From NCBI GenBank assembly GCA_026413225.1, contig CM048552.1, positions 136,909,053-136,973,052 of the forward strand: a stretch of DNA of 64,000 nucleotides, given 5' to 3'. A program made the translations under genes and the position numbers. This stretch comes from Otis tarda (taxonomy: Eukaryota; Chordata; Aves; Otidiformes; Otididae). Below are positions 13,871 through 28,800 of the stretch, piece by piece; position 1 is the first letter of the stretch; every line of letters begins with the position of its first letter. The notes beneath the pieces are model-generated. The model ran no database searches and was not told where the DNA came from. It was given only the letters and a program-made list of their open reading frames with translations.

Positions 13871-16800
13871 ATGTAAAGACATAGTATGTCAGTGTTATAG
13901 TGATATGTGTTATTAAACATTTACATAAGTGGCACTTTTCCTTACATTGTACTCAATAGATTCAGAGTGTAGAAAGTTACTTTCTGTAGTGCCAATCATG
14001 CAGGTTTAGTATACCGGTAAACTACCTGACAAAATGTGGAACTTGTGGACTTTCATTATTATTAGATTAGATGCAGCTCAATACTATCATTAGATTAGAT
14101 ACTACTTGGCAGATATTTCAGTGTATAAATTTTTTATGAAGTCAAAATGATGAATGGTCACATCTATTAATATGCAATATTATCTGATATTACTTAAGCC
14201 AGAAATAGATGCAAAAATGTAACTAACTGTCTGTGCTTCAGTATTTGCAAAGATCCAAAAATATTAGGTTTTTTCATGGAAGGTGATTGATGCAGGAATG
14301 AACTATTTTACTACAAAGGTTTTCCACCTGCACTTATTTGATTATGTTAATAGATGTAAATATTAAGGGAGACTTTAGAACATACTCTCTTTAGTCAAAT
14401 GTTGTCTCAAGTGGCTGTGTTTCCTCCAGCTGGTATTTCTTTGTTAGAGTTTAGAAGAAAAATATAAAATGTCAATACAGTGATAACAACATTGGGGAGG
14501 GGTGTTTGGTAAATTTTAGAATGTTTTAGCCTTGTTTGAAGTTCCTTGTCGTTATGATGGTGGATAATGAACTCTGACTTTACCATAGTTACAAATAAAG
14601 TACTAAGATTTTTTTTTTTTGTAATTTTATATTCTGAAGATCCGTTCAATAATACAAGCCATAGTTTTTTAAAAATCACTTTCACAAATTTAACAGTTGG
14701 CAAATCTTTCAAAAATATTTGCATACTACTTATTTCCTTCAATTTTTAATGGAAATTATGGCATTGAAGGCATAATCTATTCAGGAAGGACAAGATAATT
14801 AAATAAAATTGTAAATAGTATGGCATTATCATCTTTGTTCTCATGACTCTGGTTTCCACAGAAGCCAGACCAGGCATTAAGTAAAAAATATTTTCATAGT
14901 TTTCCATGGATCTTGTCCAAACTGTTCAGACAATGGACTTTAAGTCCATTTTCTAGCTCTGAATTTGCTTATTGTAATGACCTCCTGAATGGCCTTTCAT
15001 TACTTATGTGGTTTTAGATAATACCATGCTTGAGAGTTGGAGGTTGGATATAGTGCATGACATATACTGCCTCAGAATGAGAATTTGTGTTTAAATAATA
15101 AATAATAAAGCAATAAAAAATAAAGCCATAAAAATGGAAATGAAGCCAATAGGTGAGGTTAAGGGCAAATAATGAACTCCTTTAGAACATTTAGGGACGG
15201 GCACAGGCTGACCCTTTGTTTGGGAAATGTAGTGTCTGCCTACCAGGGTATACAAAGATAGAGTTGGTAACAGGAAAAGTTACAAGCAAGTGATCTTTCA
15301 AAGGCAGAACAATTACGGGTTTTAGCATAACAGTTCGTTTTCTTATAACTGATAAATAGAATAAGTGAGCTAATTCTTTTAGTGCTTTATCAGGGAGTGA
15401 TAAAGCTAGTTGGGCGAGTACAGTTAACAAGACTTACCATGGACAGTAGGCTAAATCTCACACTCTTTGATGGCATTGAGAGGTGTGTGGAAGAGTATGA
15501 ATATGTATGTCTATATGTTAGGTATGTATATTCTGAACTTATTTTGAGGTATAACCTTATTTTAATGCAAGTGTTTTAAAAAAAAAAAATTGACAGAAAA
15601 TACATTCAGACAAAGGTGAAGGTGGTTAATAGCATGCTTTAAATTGGAAAAAAAAACCCACCCCAAATCCTGGATGTATCTCCCAAATAAGAACTGTAGA
15701 ACACTCAATATTCAGATTTCTCTGAAGCTGAATTTAATATGTTCAATTTCTCCATGAAGAGAAATCCAGATCACTTTAACTCTGCCCTGTAATGGCACAC
15801 AATCATAGGAGCATGATTAAAGCATTTTAGTTCTTCATCTTATATTGAACAATTTGCATGACCTGTTTTTTATATATATATATATATATATATGTATTGT
15901 CTGACTTAAAACAAAAATCCAGCAATTACTTCAGTACACTGCTCTTTATTTCCGTCTTTACAAGTGTACATCTATTATGATTTTCTTTGGCCTTTTCTTT
16001 TTTTCAGGAAAATGTACGCTGCCTAGCAAAATGGTAGTACTTGCATGTATCCTCAGCACTCTGAACCTGTACATAGGGGTTCATACCAATCAGATGTGTC
16101 TAATTTGGAAAGCCTGAATAGTCCATGGAGAGGGAAGCTCCTCCAGAATGTAATGGACTGGAAAGCTGTATTGGGTTGCTAAAGCACGCTTTGGACTCAA
16201 AGCCTGATATGTGTGATAAGACTGTGTGTTCGCTCTTTCTCCCATGTCTATTTATCTCTTCCCAAATTCAGCAATCCAGCCCCCTATCTCCCTTGGCATC
16301 CCTTGACCCTCCATGCAGGAAGCCTTTTATTTTGCTGGTGGGGACGTTGTTTCCCCTGAGAGTCAGCACTCACACCAAGGACATGGGGGCAAGGGGACTC
16401 CTGTCCTTCACAGCTTTCACGTCTCCTTTATAATGCACTCTCACAAATCAGATAGAGCCTGCTCTCTTGTCCAGCTATCTAAAGTCAGTGAAAAACTAAG
16501 GAGGAGAAAAGAAAATATAAATTTAGATTATTTTATTATAGTGTGACTATATTGAGTTATACCTAGACCTTCTGTAAATGCTTACATAAGCAATTCTTGC
16601 CCCTTTACAGTATAAATGCGTAACTGAAAGTGCATTGTCTCAATCAGTAAAATGCTTAGAACATGCTAGGTAGTTAATAAATAAGTAATATATCACTGAC
16701 TTTCTTGATGATGTTCCTTGATGGTGCCAGCAGGATTTCTTTTTATGATAGCCTTTTCTTCTTTAGTTTCTCCGGACTGGAGTGGAAGTATCACTTGTTT

Positions 16801-18974
16801 TACAAATTTCTCCTTTGTGTGGGCTATTGGCCCTATGCAATATCCCAGTTTACGACTGTGGAAGAGGAGCATATACAGGGTTGTTTTAGTGCCTTTGACA
16901 AAAGCACTCAAGGGACTGGAGCTCTGCGCTGCCTCTGTGCTTTACAGGTGCCCTCTGTTAGAGCTTACTGACCCGCTTTCAGCTGTCCCAAGTTGCCAAG
17001 ATGTGAGACTTAGTCATAGCTAGAATTACACTGCAGAATTTAGAAAAATCTGTGCTGCCTGCTAGCACTTGTGTCTTTGCACATATGCCTTGTCTCCTCT
17101 GAAAGAGCTTCATGAGATTCTGATTGCTGAAAATTGAAAAGGGAAGAAGGGACAAGCAATAAGTCCATAGTCAGGAGTATGTTTCCGTAGATGTAATTTC
17201 TCAATTACAATATTATTGCACTTCCAGAATTTTTTGGCTATTTACCTGTTTGTATTGAATGAATGCTCAAAGCTGCATCAGTTTGACTTTGAAAGCAAAA
17301 GAGTTTGGTGGTTCGGGTTTTCTTCCATGCTCACAACATTTGATTTTTTTGAGAAATGGAAGTTTCCTTCTAAAATGTAATCTCAGTCTTCTCTTTTGAA
17401 ACTTTGTAATTTCAGCTTCCTTACAGTATGTTGGCCATGATAACATAAAGTTGCAGCATGATCTTTAATTATATTTTACAGTATAAGGAGTATCAAACTC
17501 AGCACAGATGAGAAATGTAATGGGAGTGCCTGTGGGTAGCTTCTTCCTTGTGATTTATCTGTTCATTTACTTGTGATATTGAGAATGATCTTCTAAACTA
17601 TGACAGACTCCTCATCAGACCACCCGTAGCCTTCTAGTGACCCACAGAACACTGTCTTTAGAAACCGAATGCTGAAAATTTGGAAAAACAAGAATATTTT
17701 TGTGGAGTAATATACCATATACAACTTCATAGCTATAGCAATATACAACTTCATATCTGTACGGAAGTTGCAGGTTTTTTTAAGGAAAAAAAAAAAAGAG
17801 GAAATCTCTGTGGGCATTTGTTTTTTGACTTTGGAATAGGCAGTATTACACTGTACTATCATCTGCCAACTGCATCTGTAAAGCACAGAAATTATTTTAC
17901 TATGGTAATTCCCAAAGGCTCAATTAAAAAAAAGTCCTATAATATAAGATCTTATACAAGTATATGAGATGTAATCTCAGCTTCAAGGAATATTTATTCA
18001 ACTGTGCTTAGAACAAAATACGAAAGCAAGCATGCCAGATATGTAGAAATTTTATATGGTCACAGTAATATTCAGGCAAGCTATTGGCATCATGTAATGA
18101 GTAAGATGAAATTAGAAAAAAAAAAAAAGGTAAATTAATACTGACTAGTTTCACTAGTCAGCAGAGGCACTACTATTTGATGTCTTATAATTATTCTGGT
18201 TTGAAATACAATAGCCTCACTCCCCCTTGTCACTGCGCTGAAAGACCTGGATTCTTGTGCCCTTCATCTAGAAGACGTCCCAGTGCAACTCGTGGCTCTG
18301 TATGTCCTGTCTTATGTGCCAGTCTAATAACAAATCAGTTCTGATGTCCAAACTGATGCTAACACACTGTTATAACAGTACTCTCTATTGACTAAAAGGT
18401 TATGATCCCCAAATTTGAAAAAAGAACTGAAACATGAGATTCCAAAATATGAGAGAATCTCTATCTCATATCTTATTATCTTTTTTTCCAAAGAGTGCTC
18501 TAAATAGAATGAAAATAGAAACCTGGTACAATGAGAAGGAGTATTTCATATAACATATGCAACAGGTCATATAAATTACAATAAATAGTAATAAAATGTA
18601 TAGTCTTTTCTTAAAAAGCTAAAAAGTACAAAGAGGCCTTTTCAATGCCATACGGCACAAATAATTTCTTACACTATTACTTAATGTAGGCTCACCAGTT
18701 GTGGGGGATAAATCACTGTTAATACCCAGACAGATGTAGATGGGAATAGCAATATGCTATTAGGCCGAGTGAAGAGATGGGAGCGAATGGGGGATGGAGC
18801 TCTTGGGTCCCAGGACTAATGTCAGGATGGGATTGTTAATATGCCTCTTGTCCAGGGGTATGCTTAAAATCATAAGCCACTTTAGGATTTTTTTCTGCAT
18901 TGTTTCATGTAATTCCACCTGTAATTCACACACATTTTGAAATACATACTTTAAAGGTATTAAACTTCTGGTTT
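13871..18974. other. AT-rich intron, nothing recognised apart from a TA microsatellite and small duplications
   Basis: No exon or transposon is recognisable. A (TA)n run sits at 15870-15893. A 15-base unit (ATATACAACTTCATA) occurs twice at 17718-17732 and 17740-17754. Short perfect hairpins occur at 14932-14950 and 18141-18161. Open frames up to about 100 codons overlap on both strands and show no family resemblance. Confidence 0.5.
15870..15893. repeat. (TA)n microsatellite
   Basis: An uninterrupted run of alternating T and A of about 24 bases follows a short T-run and ends in TATGTATTG. It is likely length-polymorphic. Confidence 0.9.
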
Positions 18975-19062
18975 TGCGTCCCTGCTCCTTGCAAGGGGGT
19001 TGGACTAGATGACCTTTAAAGGCCCCTTCCAACCCAAACCATTCTATGATTCTGTGATTCTA
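18975..19062 (+). mobile_element. CR1 LINE, extreme 3' tail
   Basis: Only the last ~88 bases of a CR1 remain. They contain the GTCCCTGCTCC ... GGGGTTGGACTAGATGACC segment and end with ATTCTATGATTCTGTGATTCTA. Orientation is sense. It ends about 85 bp before a second, longer CR1 fragment of a different subfamily, so these are two separate insertions. Confidence 0.92.
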
Positions 19063-19094
19063 GGTTAAACACTAACCTGTACAGCTACAAATAA

Positions 19095-20104
<1,010 letters not shown>

Positions 20105-23100
20105 CAGAGCTGGAGGAAACAATGGCTGATTTGAAGCTGATGAAGAAAAACAATAACGAAAAGTGCTTCCCTGATCAGAATAATCCAGCTTTTCTCTTTT
20201 CTTTAAAAGTATCCACATATATGCAAACAAAACTTAAGACTTGTTCAGTTCTCCTGTTTACCCCATGCAGCTTGTATTGAGATTTCACGCTGTCTATGAA
20301 TAGCAATGTCAATTCAAGTTTGTAATTGATTTGAATGCCAGAGAAATTTTCCATATCTAAGTCTAGCTGATAGGTAAAAATAGTTAAGAAAAGGTAAGAA
20401 AGAAAAGACATCATCTTTCATTGACTACTACAGAAACAAAAACATCCTGTGACAAAGTAAAAGAGAAGAATCTATGTTGCTGTGTGGGTTATATAGATTA
20501 ATCTTCTCTTGGTAAGTGCTAATGCTTTACTCTAAGACTGGCTGGCAGTTGCTGTAGGTTCCCGTGTTACAGTAGCCTCCCGACTGAAACTCATCTCTGT
20601 GCTTCTGGAGATGTGCTGGCTATTTTGAAATGTCAGGCTATACACCCGAGATTTACTATGATACAGTCAAATTTTGAAAGAGATTAAAGATGGGCAGCTG
20701 TTCACAACATATGTGTCTGGTGGCAGAAGCATTAAGCAGACTCGTTAGGCTACAGCTAATGACAGTGTGTGCAAACTTTATTTCCAGATTAAGCCAGCAG
20801 CATATGGAGAATATAACTCATTCACACTGAGCAATATCTATCTTGATAGTAAGTTACTAAAGAGAAGAAAACGTATTGGTCAGTGTATGGATGATGGGTC
20901 ATCTGAGTAGGTATTTAAAAGGTTTCATTTGTGACCCAAAGACTCTGAACACATACATGCAAGAAATGCTTGGGAGAGAAAGCCCCTGTGTTTTTCCAGA
21001 AGTTGTGGACCTCCTGCTTGCTGTATTGTCTTTCCTATGGTTCCTGCTTCCCCCGTGTAGATGACTGCTGGGGTCTGCTGGGGCAGTGGGTCTCTCCAGA
21101 ATGGCCCTACCAACGCTGGGGCTCTCCCATTGCACAGGGTGTTCTTCCGCTTGGCAGAAGTGAGCTGCATTTGTTTTTCTGTAAGTGCTTGCTGTTGGAA
21201 GGCTAGCACTGAGGCTTAAAATGCATATGGATATTGAAAACTCAGCCATAGGAGGGAGCTCCTACAGTGAGGCCCTTTTTCATCCCAAGGAGTGATAGGT
21301 GCCCACTTACCCAAAAGGACCCACTTGAGGTGCCTGCTGAGGTTATGCAAACTTTGAGTGAATTTATCTGATGATGCAATCTTTCCTTTCATATGCCTTA
21401 AGTATGGGCAGGTGTTCTCTCCTCTGCATTTGATTACAACCCTCAACTTAAAAAATATGCTGCAACTTGGGGGGAAGGAGCATTATATTAGACATACAAT
21501 AATGTTTTCACCCTCTTTTGAGCATTTCTTATGATCGTTCTTGAGGAAACAGTGACCTTTCCATTCAGATCCACCAATTAGAGCAGCAACCATGAAGCTT
21601 TTCTGTGGTTTTTACCTAGTCTTTCCCTCTGCTGAATTAGCTTTCTTTTCAGGCTTGGAAGGCACGTGCTTCAGCTTTCCTGAAATTCTGATGCATTGAA
21701 ATTCTTACGCAGGCAGGATGCTATGGATTACTGTAGTTCTTTTTGGATAAGAATACTACCAGAGGAACCTTTTTTACCCCTTTAATTTACTTGATTACTT
21801 TCAGCTTTGTCTATATTTATAGAAATTGAAAACCTTTGTCTGAACATATAGTGAATTACCCTAAGTAATAGCACCTCTTTAGAGTAATACTTTTCTTGCA
21901 ATGTCTTTTGTTAAAAGAGGCTGGGTAAAGAGAATGATAAGCTAATAAAACATTTTTCTGAACACCTGAAAAACATTTAAATGAAGTCTGAATTTTGAGC
22001 AGTTTTAAATGGATTCCTCCTCTGCTTAAATCAATTTGCATGTTCTTACTTGAAAGCAATGTAATTCTTCTGTCAAATATATCACTACTACTTTTTAGGA
22101 AAGATCAAAGAAACAAACAAGCAAACAAAACCAATTTGGAATTCTGCTCTTAAATCTCATAATGTTTATTTCTAGCACTGTTTAAATCAGTGAAGGCTTT
22201 AGAGTTTAATGCATTAAAATATCAAAATAATTTTTAATAAATTAGGAAGCTATTTTAGTCTAATTGTTGCCTCTATTCTGTGCAGAGTGTTTGCAGTATA
22301 GACTTACAAGTAAATTGTTGGGTTACAAGTAAATGATTGTCACAAGTTACAAATTCTGTGATTACCGTTCTATGATTCTAAATTCAGATGTAGGAGAGCT
22401 TTTGTAATAACTCTGTTCATAATTAGCAATGAAACTCTCACTCCAGGGAAGAAAACAAGAGTGAAGTAAAGGGGAGGATGCTTGGTTTTTGACATATCCT
22501 AAGCATGGTAGGAACCTCAGTTCATCCTGAAGTTCAAGATCAGAGTGTCTCATTGAAAGACTCCTGATTGCTGAACGGGCTCTGAATCTGCTGTCACGTG
22601 TGTTCCTTGGAGGAACTCATTTCCTTCCTGAGGAGGTCTGCAAGGTCAGGCAAATATCCGATCTTGGAAGCTGCCTGTCTCAAGGCTGCTCTCTCTGAGT
22701 CATTATTTCTACAGAAAAATTCAAAGGGAAAGTCTGTCAGAAGCCGTGGAATGCATAGCTAAGTGCTTCAGTAATGGGAAGCCATTTTAAACTGGGCATG
22801 TCACATAAAACAGAAGTGTTTTGAAGCTTCGGGGTTTTTTTCTTTTATATAGTATACATGTAACTTCAATATTTTGTTTAAGAGTCAGAATTCATTTAAT
22901 TGGTTTCTAGTGCTGTGAAGCAGTAACAGCTTGGTAGTGTGAGTAAAAAGGCCTCCAGTTCAGCCTTGAAAAATTGGACCTTAAAAATTTCGTCCACCAT
23001 TTTCCCCCTCCTGTAGCAGTGCATCCCTACCTCCTCCTCAGCATCTGTGCCATGCCTGTCTGATCCCACCCTGAGCTATGCCAGCTCTCAAGGTCAGTAA

Positions 23101-24528
23101 AAAAGCAACTCCACATGGCAAGTGAATAATTTTTCTGGATGTCTAGCAAGTTGAAATGCCTCAGTGATGGGTCAGATGTACTCTGGTTCTGGCACAAAGG
23201 AAAGATGAGGATCTTACAGAGTAGGACAGAGAGGAAAGTGATTGAATGGAATTTAAATATTATCTTAAGTAAGGAGGAGCAATTCCACCTATAGCCCTTA
23301 ACTGTGTATAGAAAGAGGATATAGCAACTTCTCTGTGTCCAGCTCTGTTAAGCGTTTTTCTCTTTATCACCACAGAGTGCTGTTAAGATGTACAGATGTG
23401 ACTCTTGACACTGCATCAACCTTTCAGAATTTGAGGAAAGCTGAAAAAAGAAAGCTTTCTTTTTCCTGTGTCATTAAGTGGTCAAAAAGTATTTTTTTTG
23501 CCAATAAAAACAACTGTATTGATAAACAAAGCAAAATAAATGACAGAGGTACAAAAGTCAAGCTATAACTGTGCTTATACAAAGACTTTTTCTAGTACAA
23601 AAATTCCCTGCAGAAGTTACACCCCTCACATGATGTTAGCATTCTGGCAAAAGCTTCAAATGTAGCTTCTAATGTGAAGCTGTGGCTTTTGTTGGGAATA
23701 GTGGTAGGAGAACAAATTTGATCTTTGGAAATTTTTACTCCCCTGTTGTGAATTTTGCTGTATGATTAAGCTTCATGTCACCCCCTAGTATGTGCTTAGA
23801 ACTTACAGTAAGTCCTTCAGACAGTTCCAAAAAATTGAACAAATATTTCATAAATCTGATTTAAAGTTTGAGCTTGGAAGCAGACACAGAAGTCATTTGT
23901 TTTAGATTTCCTTGAGAACTCTTACTAGATTTCTGGTAGAGATATAATCTTTTTTTCCTTTGGGAAAAGTTCATCCATGAAGAATATGGGCAAAAGTGAG
24001 GATTTGTTATTTATGTATTTATTTTGATTTATACACATGACTTTTGAAATAGTCCTAGATTATTCCTTGAAATATAGTGGCATGGATCTCTCTGGTAATT
24101 CCCTTTTAACCACAAACCAGCGGGACTTCAATAACTAAGCTGCAACAGGTGTATATGTATCTGATTTTTCAGAACTCCTGTCAGAGCCTTCTCACTTTCT
24201 CACAGACTGCAGGATCAAATGGGCTTGGGAGTCATGCTCACTAAAACAGGGCTATTCGAAACTGAATAAAAAGCAAATTCCAAAACACATCAGAGCTAAT
24301 TTGCCATTGTTTTCACCATAAACCGTAATGAATCCTCATCAAATGAATGCAGCTGCTATGGTGCTGTATTGAAAATAATGTCATTAAATTGCTGTTTGGG
24401 GAATTGTAGAATATAAATTTGGCAGAGACTTGTTACTGGCAATTCGACAGCAAAGCATTTATAATCTTATCCAGAGAGGTGATCCTGTGTTCTGTCATTC
24501 TAAGAACAGAGAGAGGAGAAACAGAACT
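20105..24528. other. Intron, nothing recognised
   Basis: No exon, RNA gene or clear transposon is visible. Small features only: a direct repeat (TTACAAGTAAAT twice near 22304-22334) and a possible worn CR1-like tail near 22355-22380 (TTCTATGATTCTA) too short to call. The overlapping frames on both strands at 20.9-21.2 kb look like chance. Confidence 0.45.
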
Positions 24529-25095
24529 GAGATAACAAATGGCCAGACCGAAATCTGAAACAAGAAACCGCAAGAACTTAAGGCTAATCCAAGCCATGCT
24601 GGAAAGCCTATTGGGAAGGCAACGGGAGGAGAGGAGGAGAAACCTTAGATGGGTTACATTAGAAAAATTCTCCCCTGCGCTTCACGATGACAAGGTCAAC
24701 GAGGAAAGAGGGTCCACCAAAAGGAAGCCTGTGGGAGCCCCAGCTTTGCCACCATCAGGGTAAGAAGTCACAACCCCAAAGTAGGCCCAGAGTTTACTTA
24801 TCCTCCCTGCCTGCTCCCCTACAAAAACATTCCCCCTCTGCGCTGTCAGCAAGTGTGTGGACACTTGACCGTAACTTAAACGACCTCCCATCTAGGGGAA
24901 AGCAGTGATGTTGGGCAGCTTGGCCTCTTGCGTGATGAATTCCCCTGGAGCTGTCAGGGCCCAGGCTGGCACATCGAGATACAACACACAACTCAAACAT
25001 CTGTAAAAACTTCCATGATGAATGTGTGCTGAACGCACCAACATTGTCTTTGCTTGGGCTGTTCAAGATCAAACAAACAGTCACTAAAGTGCCGA
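24529..25095. other. Unclassified GC-richer block, possibly a decayed repeat or LTR
   Basis: Composition shifts from AT-rich intron to roughly balanced base use for about 560 bp and then back again. Within it, an ATG-initiated frame at 24539-24763 (74 codons, rich in R/K/E) runs into a donor-like GGTAAGA at about 24757. A C-rich stretch follows with CTCCCCTACAAAAAC, which resembles a weak promoter box. I do not recognise the sequence as any CR1 or known LTR. It could be an old solo LTR, a lineage-specific repeat or an unannotated exon. Confidence 0.35.
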
Positions 25096-25537
25096 GAGTT
25101 TTGATGAAGTGACTACTACAATAATTTTCTTGGTTACAAAACTGTAAAACTAAAACCAGTGTCCTCCTGTCTCATCAAAAAGGGGGGTTTATTTCTAATT
25201 TGTGTTAAAAGTGACCCCAAATTAAATTCTAATTTCAGGAGAGAGGAATTTATATTTGGACTAAATATGAGTCTTTAAATGTTTGTGTTTAATAAGCCTT
25301 AGTATGCCCATTCTAATTAAATATATATGAAATATTGCAGCTTAAAGCATACTTTAGTTTAACAGCTATGTTTCTGTTCCTTTATATGCTAAGCAAAGCT
25401 CCTGGGATTGTGTTTCCAATATGAATATTCAGTATTATGGCTTCAGAATTGGATATTCATCAATATTTAACATTACATGTTCACAAAGGAGTTACCTAAC
25501 ACTTCAGCTCAGGGACAGCTGATCAGATGAAGCCAAC

Positions 25538-25587
25538 AAAGTCCTTCACATTGTCTTCAAATAAAGTCCTTCACATTATCTTCTAAT
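25538..25587. repeat. Imperfect 25-bp tandem duplication
   Basis: Bases 25538-25562 and 25563-25587 both read AAAGTCCTTCACATT then vary slightly; 23 of 25 positions agree. This is local slippage of older date than the perfect 27-bp duplication at 13.2 kb. Confidence 0.9.
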
Positions 25588-25621
25588 TTTTTATTTGTTT
25601 TTATTCCTTAGTGCATAGCAG

Positions 25622-25846
25622 TTACTGGCAAAGTTGCAGAAGCAGCAACTAGCAGAAGCAGCAGTGCTAGCAGAACTAATTGAAAAAGGGATGCGAGGGG
25701 AAAGACAAAAAATTCAGGCTTTTGATGAAAAGCAAAAAAAAAAATTGCTAAAGAAAGGAAAGTGTGGAGATCAAATGTTGAGATTAGAGGCTAACATATT
25801 CAACAGTAAAGTTCACAGAACATCTTTGATGTGGAAAGAACATTAA
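25622..25846 (+). other. Orphan Q/K/E-rich open frame with candidate splice acceptor; possible exon or retrocopy remnant
   Basis: From a candidate acceptor (CATAGCAG ending 25621; another, TTCCTTAG, ends 25610) an open frame of 74 codons runs to TAA at 25844-25846. Its start reads LLAKLQKQQLAEAAVLAELI and continues with a basic QKKKLLKKGK stretch. The pattern is helix-prone and coiled-coil-like rather than random. I do not recognise the protein. There is no ATG at the head of the frame and no clear donor before the stop, and an A-run at 25735-25743 could mark a frameshift. Options are a terminal exon of a nested transcript, a processed-pseudogene fragment, or chance from a short AGCAGAAGCAGCA repeat. 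Confidence 0.3.
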
Positions 25847-25849
25847 AAA

Positions 25850-28800
25850 ATATTATGAGCAAATTGTTCAGAGCTAGGTAGGAATCCCTATTATGTATGT
25901 GTATATATATACGTCTACTTAGAGCTAAACTTTATTTTGAGGTTTGATAGTCTTTCTATCCTAAAGTTTAAAGCAAGAAGACAAAATGACCCTGCTATAC
26001 CCTTCAGTTGCTCAGCATTGGCCACTAAACATTCTTTCAGATAGAAATAAAAAACAGTTATTAGAGCTAACAGTTGGCCTCAAGGTAAATGTTCCAGCAA
26101 TATAAATCTACGCTAGCCACAGACTGATGTCTTCTGGATTTGAACTGCCAGAAGGGGAAGTGAAGAGAGAAATAGGCAGGGTGGGATTTGTAGGTCAGTC
26201 ACGGATTTTGTGTAATTCATTTGTTTATGTAGCTTTGCAAACCCAAAGCTATCTGAGATTTAGAAAAACAAATATTCATGTCTTCTCAGAGGTTTGCCAA
26301 ATGACAGAGTGTTGGCGATCTTAGCAAGAGGCTGAAATCATTTGTTGCCATGTTGTTTCAGCTCACAATAAGCTTTACAGTTATCCTGGATTTCATATGT
26401 AATGCCTTCAGTATTGCTGAAGGCAATCGGGTGCCTCTATCCTATGCCGTACCCCCAAAATATGTAACAGTTGCTCAACAGCTCCACTGTGATTTTTTTT
26501 TAGCATTACTGAGTGATGACTGTGGTTTTGGCCTGTCTAGTCAGGTTAATTGGCTGCTGTAAAGTTCTGCAAAGTCGCTGAGAAAATGCTGCCATAATCT
26601 TGAGCTTATTGGAAGGATCAGACTGGCCTTATCTTGCAATTTAATCGATAGAGTTGGGTAACATTTTTAGTGACCACAAATTCATCACAAATAGAGTTTT
26701 GATCCCAAAGCTGTTTCTACTTTTGAGTAGAACTGTAGAATTGGTTTGAGATGAGGAAAAAACCAGCCTGGACATAAATTCTAGTCGTGTTGCCCCTCTT
26801 TCACCCACTGACTCGGGGATTATGGAATTTGATTTTTATCTCAGCATGAGAGTCTTGGAAAGCACACCTCCCTCTGCAAAAGGACAGTGTTTCCAAGGAG
26901 AAAATTAGAGGGAATTTGGAGTGGGTCCTTCTCTTTCTCTCTTCACTGCACTTTCTGTCTTTCACTTGTGAGGGTAGAAAGCCATTCTTCCTCTGACCGT
27001 TTCCTCTGTAAAGCACAGTAGCATAGTTTCTCCCTGGTGCCATGCACAGTGTCTCTTGTGCCCAGCCAGCCAGAGGTGCTGGGCACTGCTGTCCCCAGGG
27101 TCCGCAGCCTGAACAGCTGCTGAAACAGCTTTAACAGCAGAGATGTCATTGGATGTGTTTGCCTTCCTGCTTGGTTCTCCTAGAGCCTGGAGGTTCAGTC
27201 TCTCCTTAAAAAAGTGAGAACTCTGAGTCAAGTTCATTTTTTTCCCCATCCAGGATGGGGACAGGACCTAAGAGGCACAGCCACTTTTTTTGCTTCCCGT
27301 ATTTCAGTTTGGCTGCTGACCTAGAAAATCCATTACTGTCACAGGCCTACGTAGTGCAGAATAAGATAATATTCAGTATGAAAGAGGTTATGTCTGGCCT
27401 ACATGGAACTAAGACACTGTGGAGACCGCTTTCCATGTGCTGCCTTATTCACGTCTTTATACTCCTTTACGTTCTCCAAAGCAATTCTATTTTCTGTGCA
27501 GGTTTATTTAAAGTAGGGATGCTGTACATTAAGAGAATACTGACCTTTTTTTTTTTCCTTTTTTTTTGGCACAATAGTTTTACAGACTGGTCTTAGATGA
27601 AGTTCAGCTAATTTATATACTAACAATAGTGAGCTGATATTTCCTCTGATACTGAGACTTGGCAGAGAAGACCAGAAGGAAGTGTTTCAATCCAATATAT
27701 AAGAGAACGGCAAAGGGAAAAAAAGAGACTTCCTCTTTATTATGTGAGGAGAATAATATATTATAAATAATTTCCACCCATTGAAATGCCCTTTTGTTCT
27801 TACAGCCTGGTTTGGGATATGTGGTGAGTCCAGTTTTGATCATTGCAATATCTTTGCAACATCCCATCTTTGCTTCCTCATCTCTGTAGCTTGCCTTTCC
27901 ATGTGTTGCATCTGATCCCAGCTGTTTACATTTAGAGATCATTAACCAGGATGCTTATTACTGAAGGGTAGGGGTCCAAGTTTGGGTCATTCTGGCCCAC
28001 CTGTTGCAGCTGGATTTCTGTGGTCCTCAAATCCAGTCCTTTCTGGATACCTTCATCTTTAATCAACTGACCAGTTGTAATTTAGGGAGAGCACTGGTGG
28101 GACAAGTTCTCTGAACACGGATCAGCTTTCTGTACTTTTGCAAATCCCAAGGTTAAATCTCAAATTGAGAAGCTTCACACAGAGGTTGAAGAAAAAAAAA
28201 ATGCTAAAAATCAGCTTTTTTGGTGTTTGCATGAGTTATCACTCTGATTACTGAATGGTATGTTTTTGCATTACAAATTAATAAATGGAGGAGAAAGAAG
28301 GAAAGATTTTACATTTTTCTTGTTTGTACAAGCAATGTTTAATTCATTCATGTAAGGAAGAATTTCTTTACTGATGCACGTGGATTCTGTGGCTTATTTT
28401 CTCCTACCAGCGTTAGGAAACTGTCTATTAGCAATTTGTGCCTGCAAGTGTGTTTCAGCCTCAAAGCACTGAGGGGCTTCTCTTGTTTGTGAACCACACA
28501 ATATAGAAGAGCTGCATTGCTCAAAGGCTTCTCTGTCAGAGACATGCCACGAAGCCTGATGTGCATCTGATTTGCAAACCCCAGGGCAGTGTGTGGTTTA
28601 ACAGCAGAAGGGAACAGGAGAGACGCTGCCAAGTCCTCTGGAACCCAACATCAGGTTTCTCAATGTGGCGGAGAAGGAGAGGGAGATTTGTGGATGCCAA
28701 GCTTTTGAAAACAATCAAGGAATGGCAGTAAGTTCTGTGATGCCTTGGGAAAAGGCTGATTTCCAACCACTGATTTTTGATAGCTTTAGGACATTGTCAA

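Noticed and set aside
14932..14950. Palindrome AATGGACTT-T-AAGTCCATT
   Set aside because: Arms of 9 bp with a tiny loop are expected a few times by chance in 64 kb of AT-rich DNA.
18141..18161. Hairpin CTGACTAGT / ACTAGTCAG
   Set aside because: Same reason: 9-bp arms are within chance expectation and nothing else supports function.
22355..22380. CR1-like tail TTCTATGATTCTA
   Set aside because: Only about a dozen matching bases and no adjacent CR1 sequence; too short to call.
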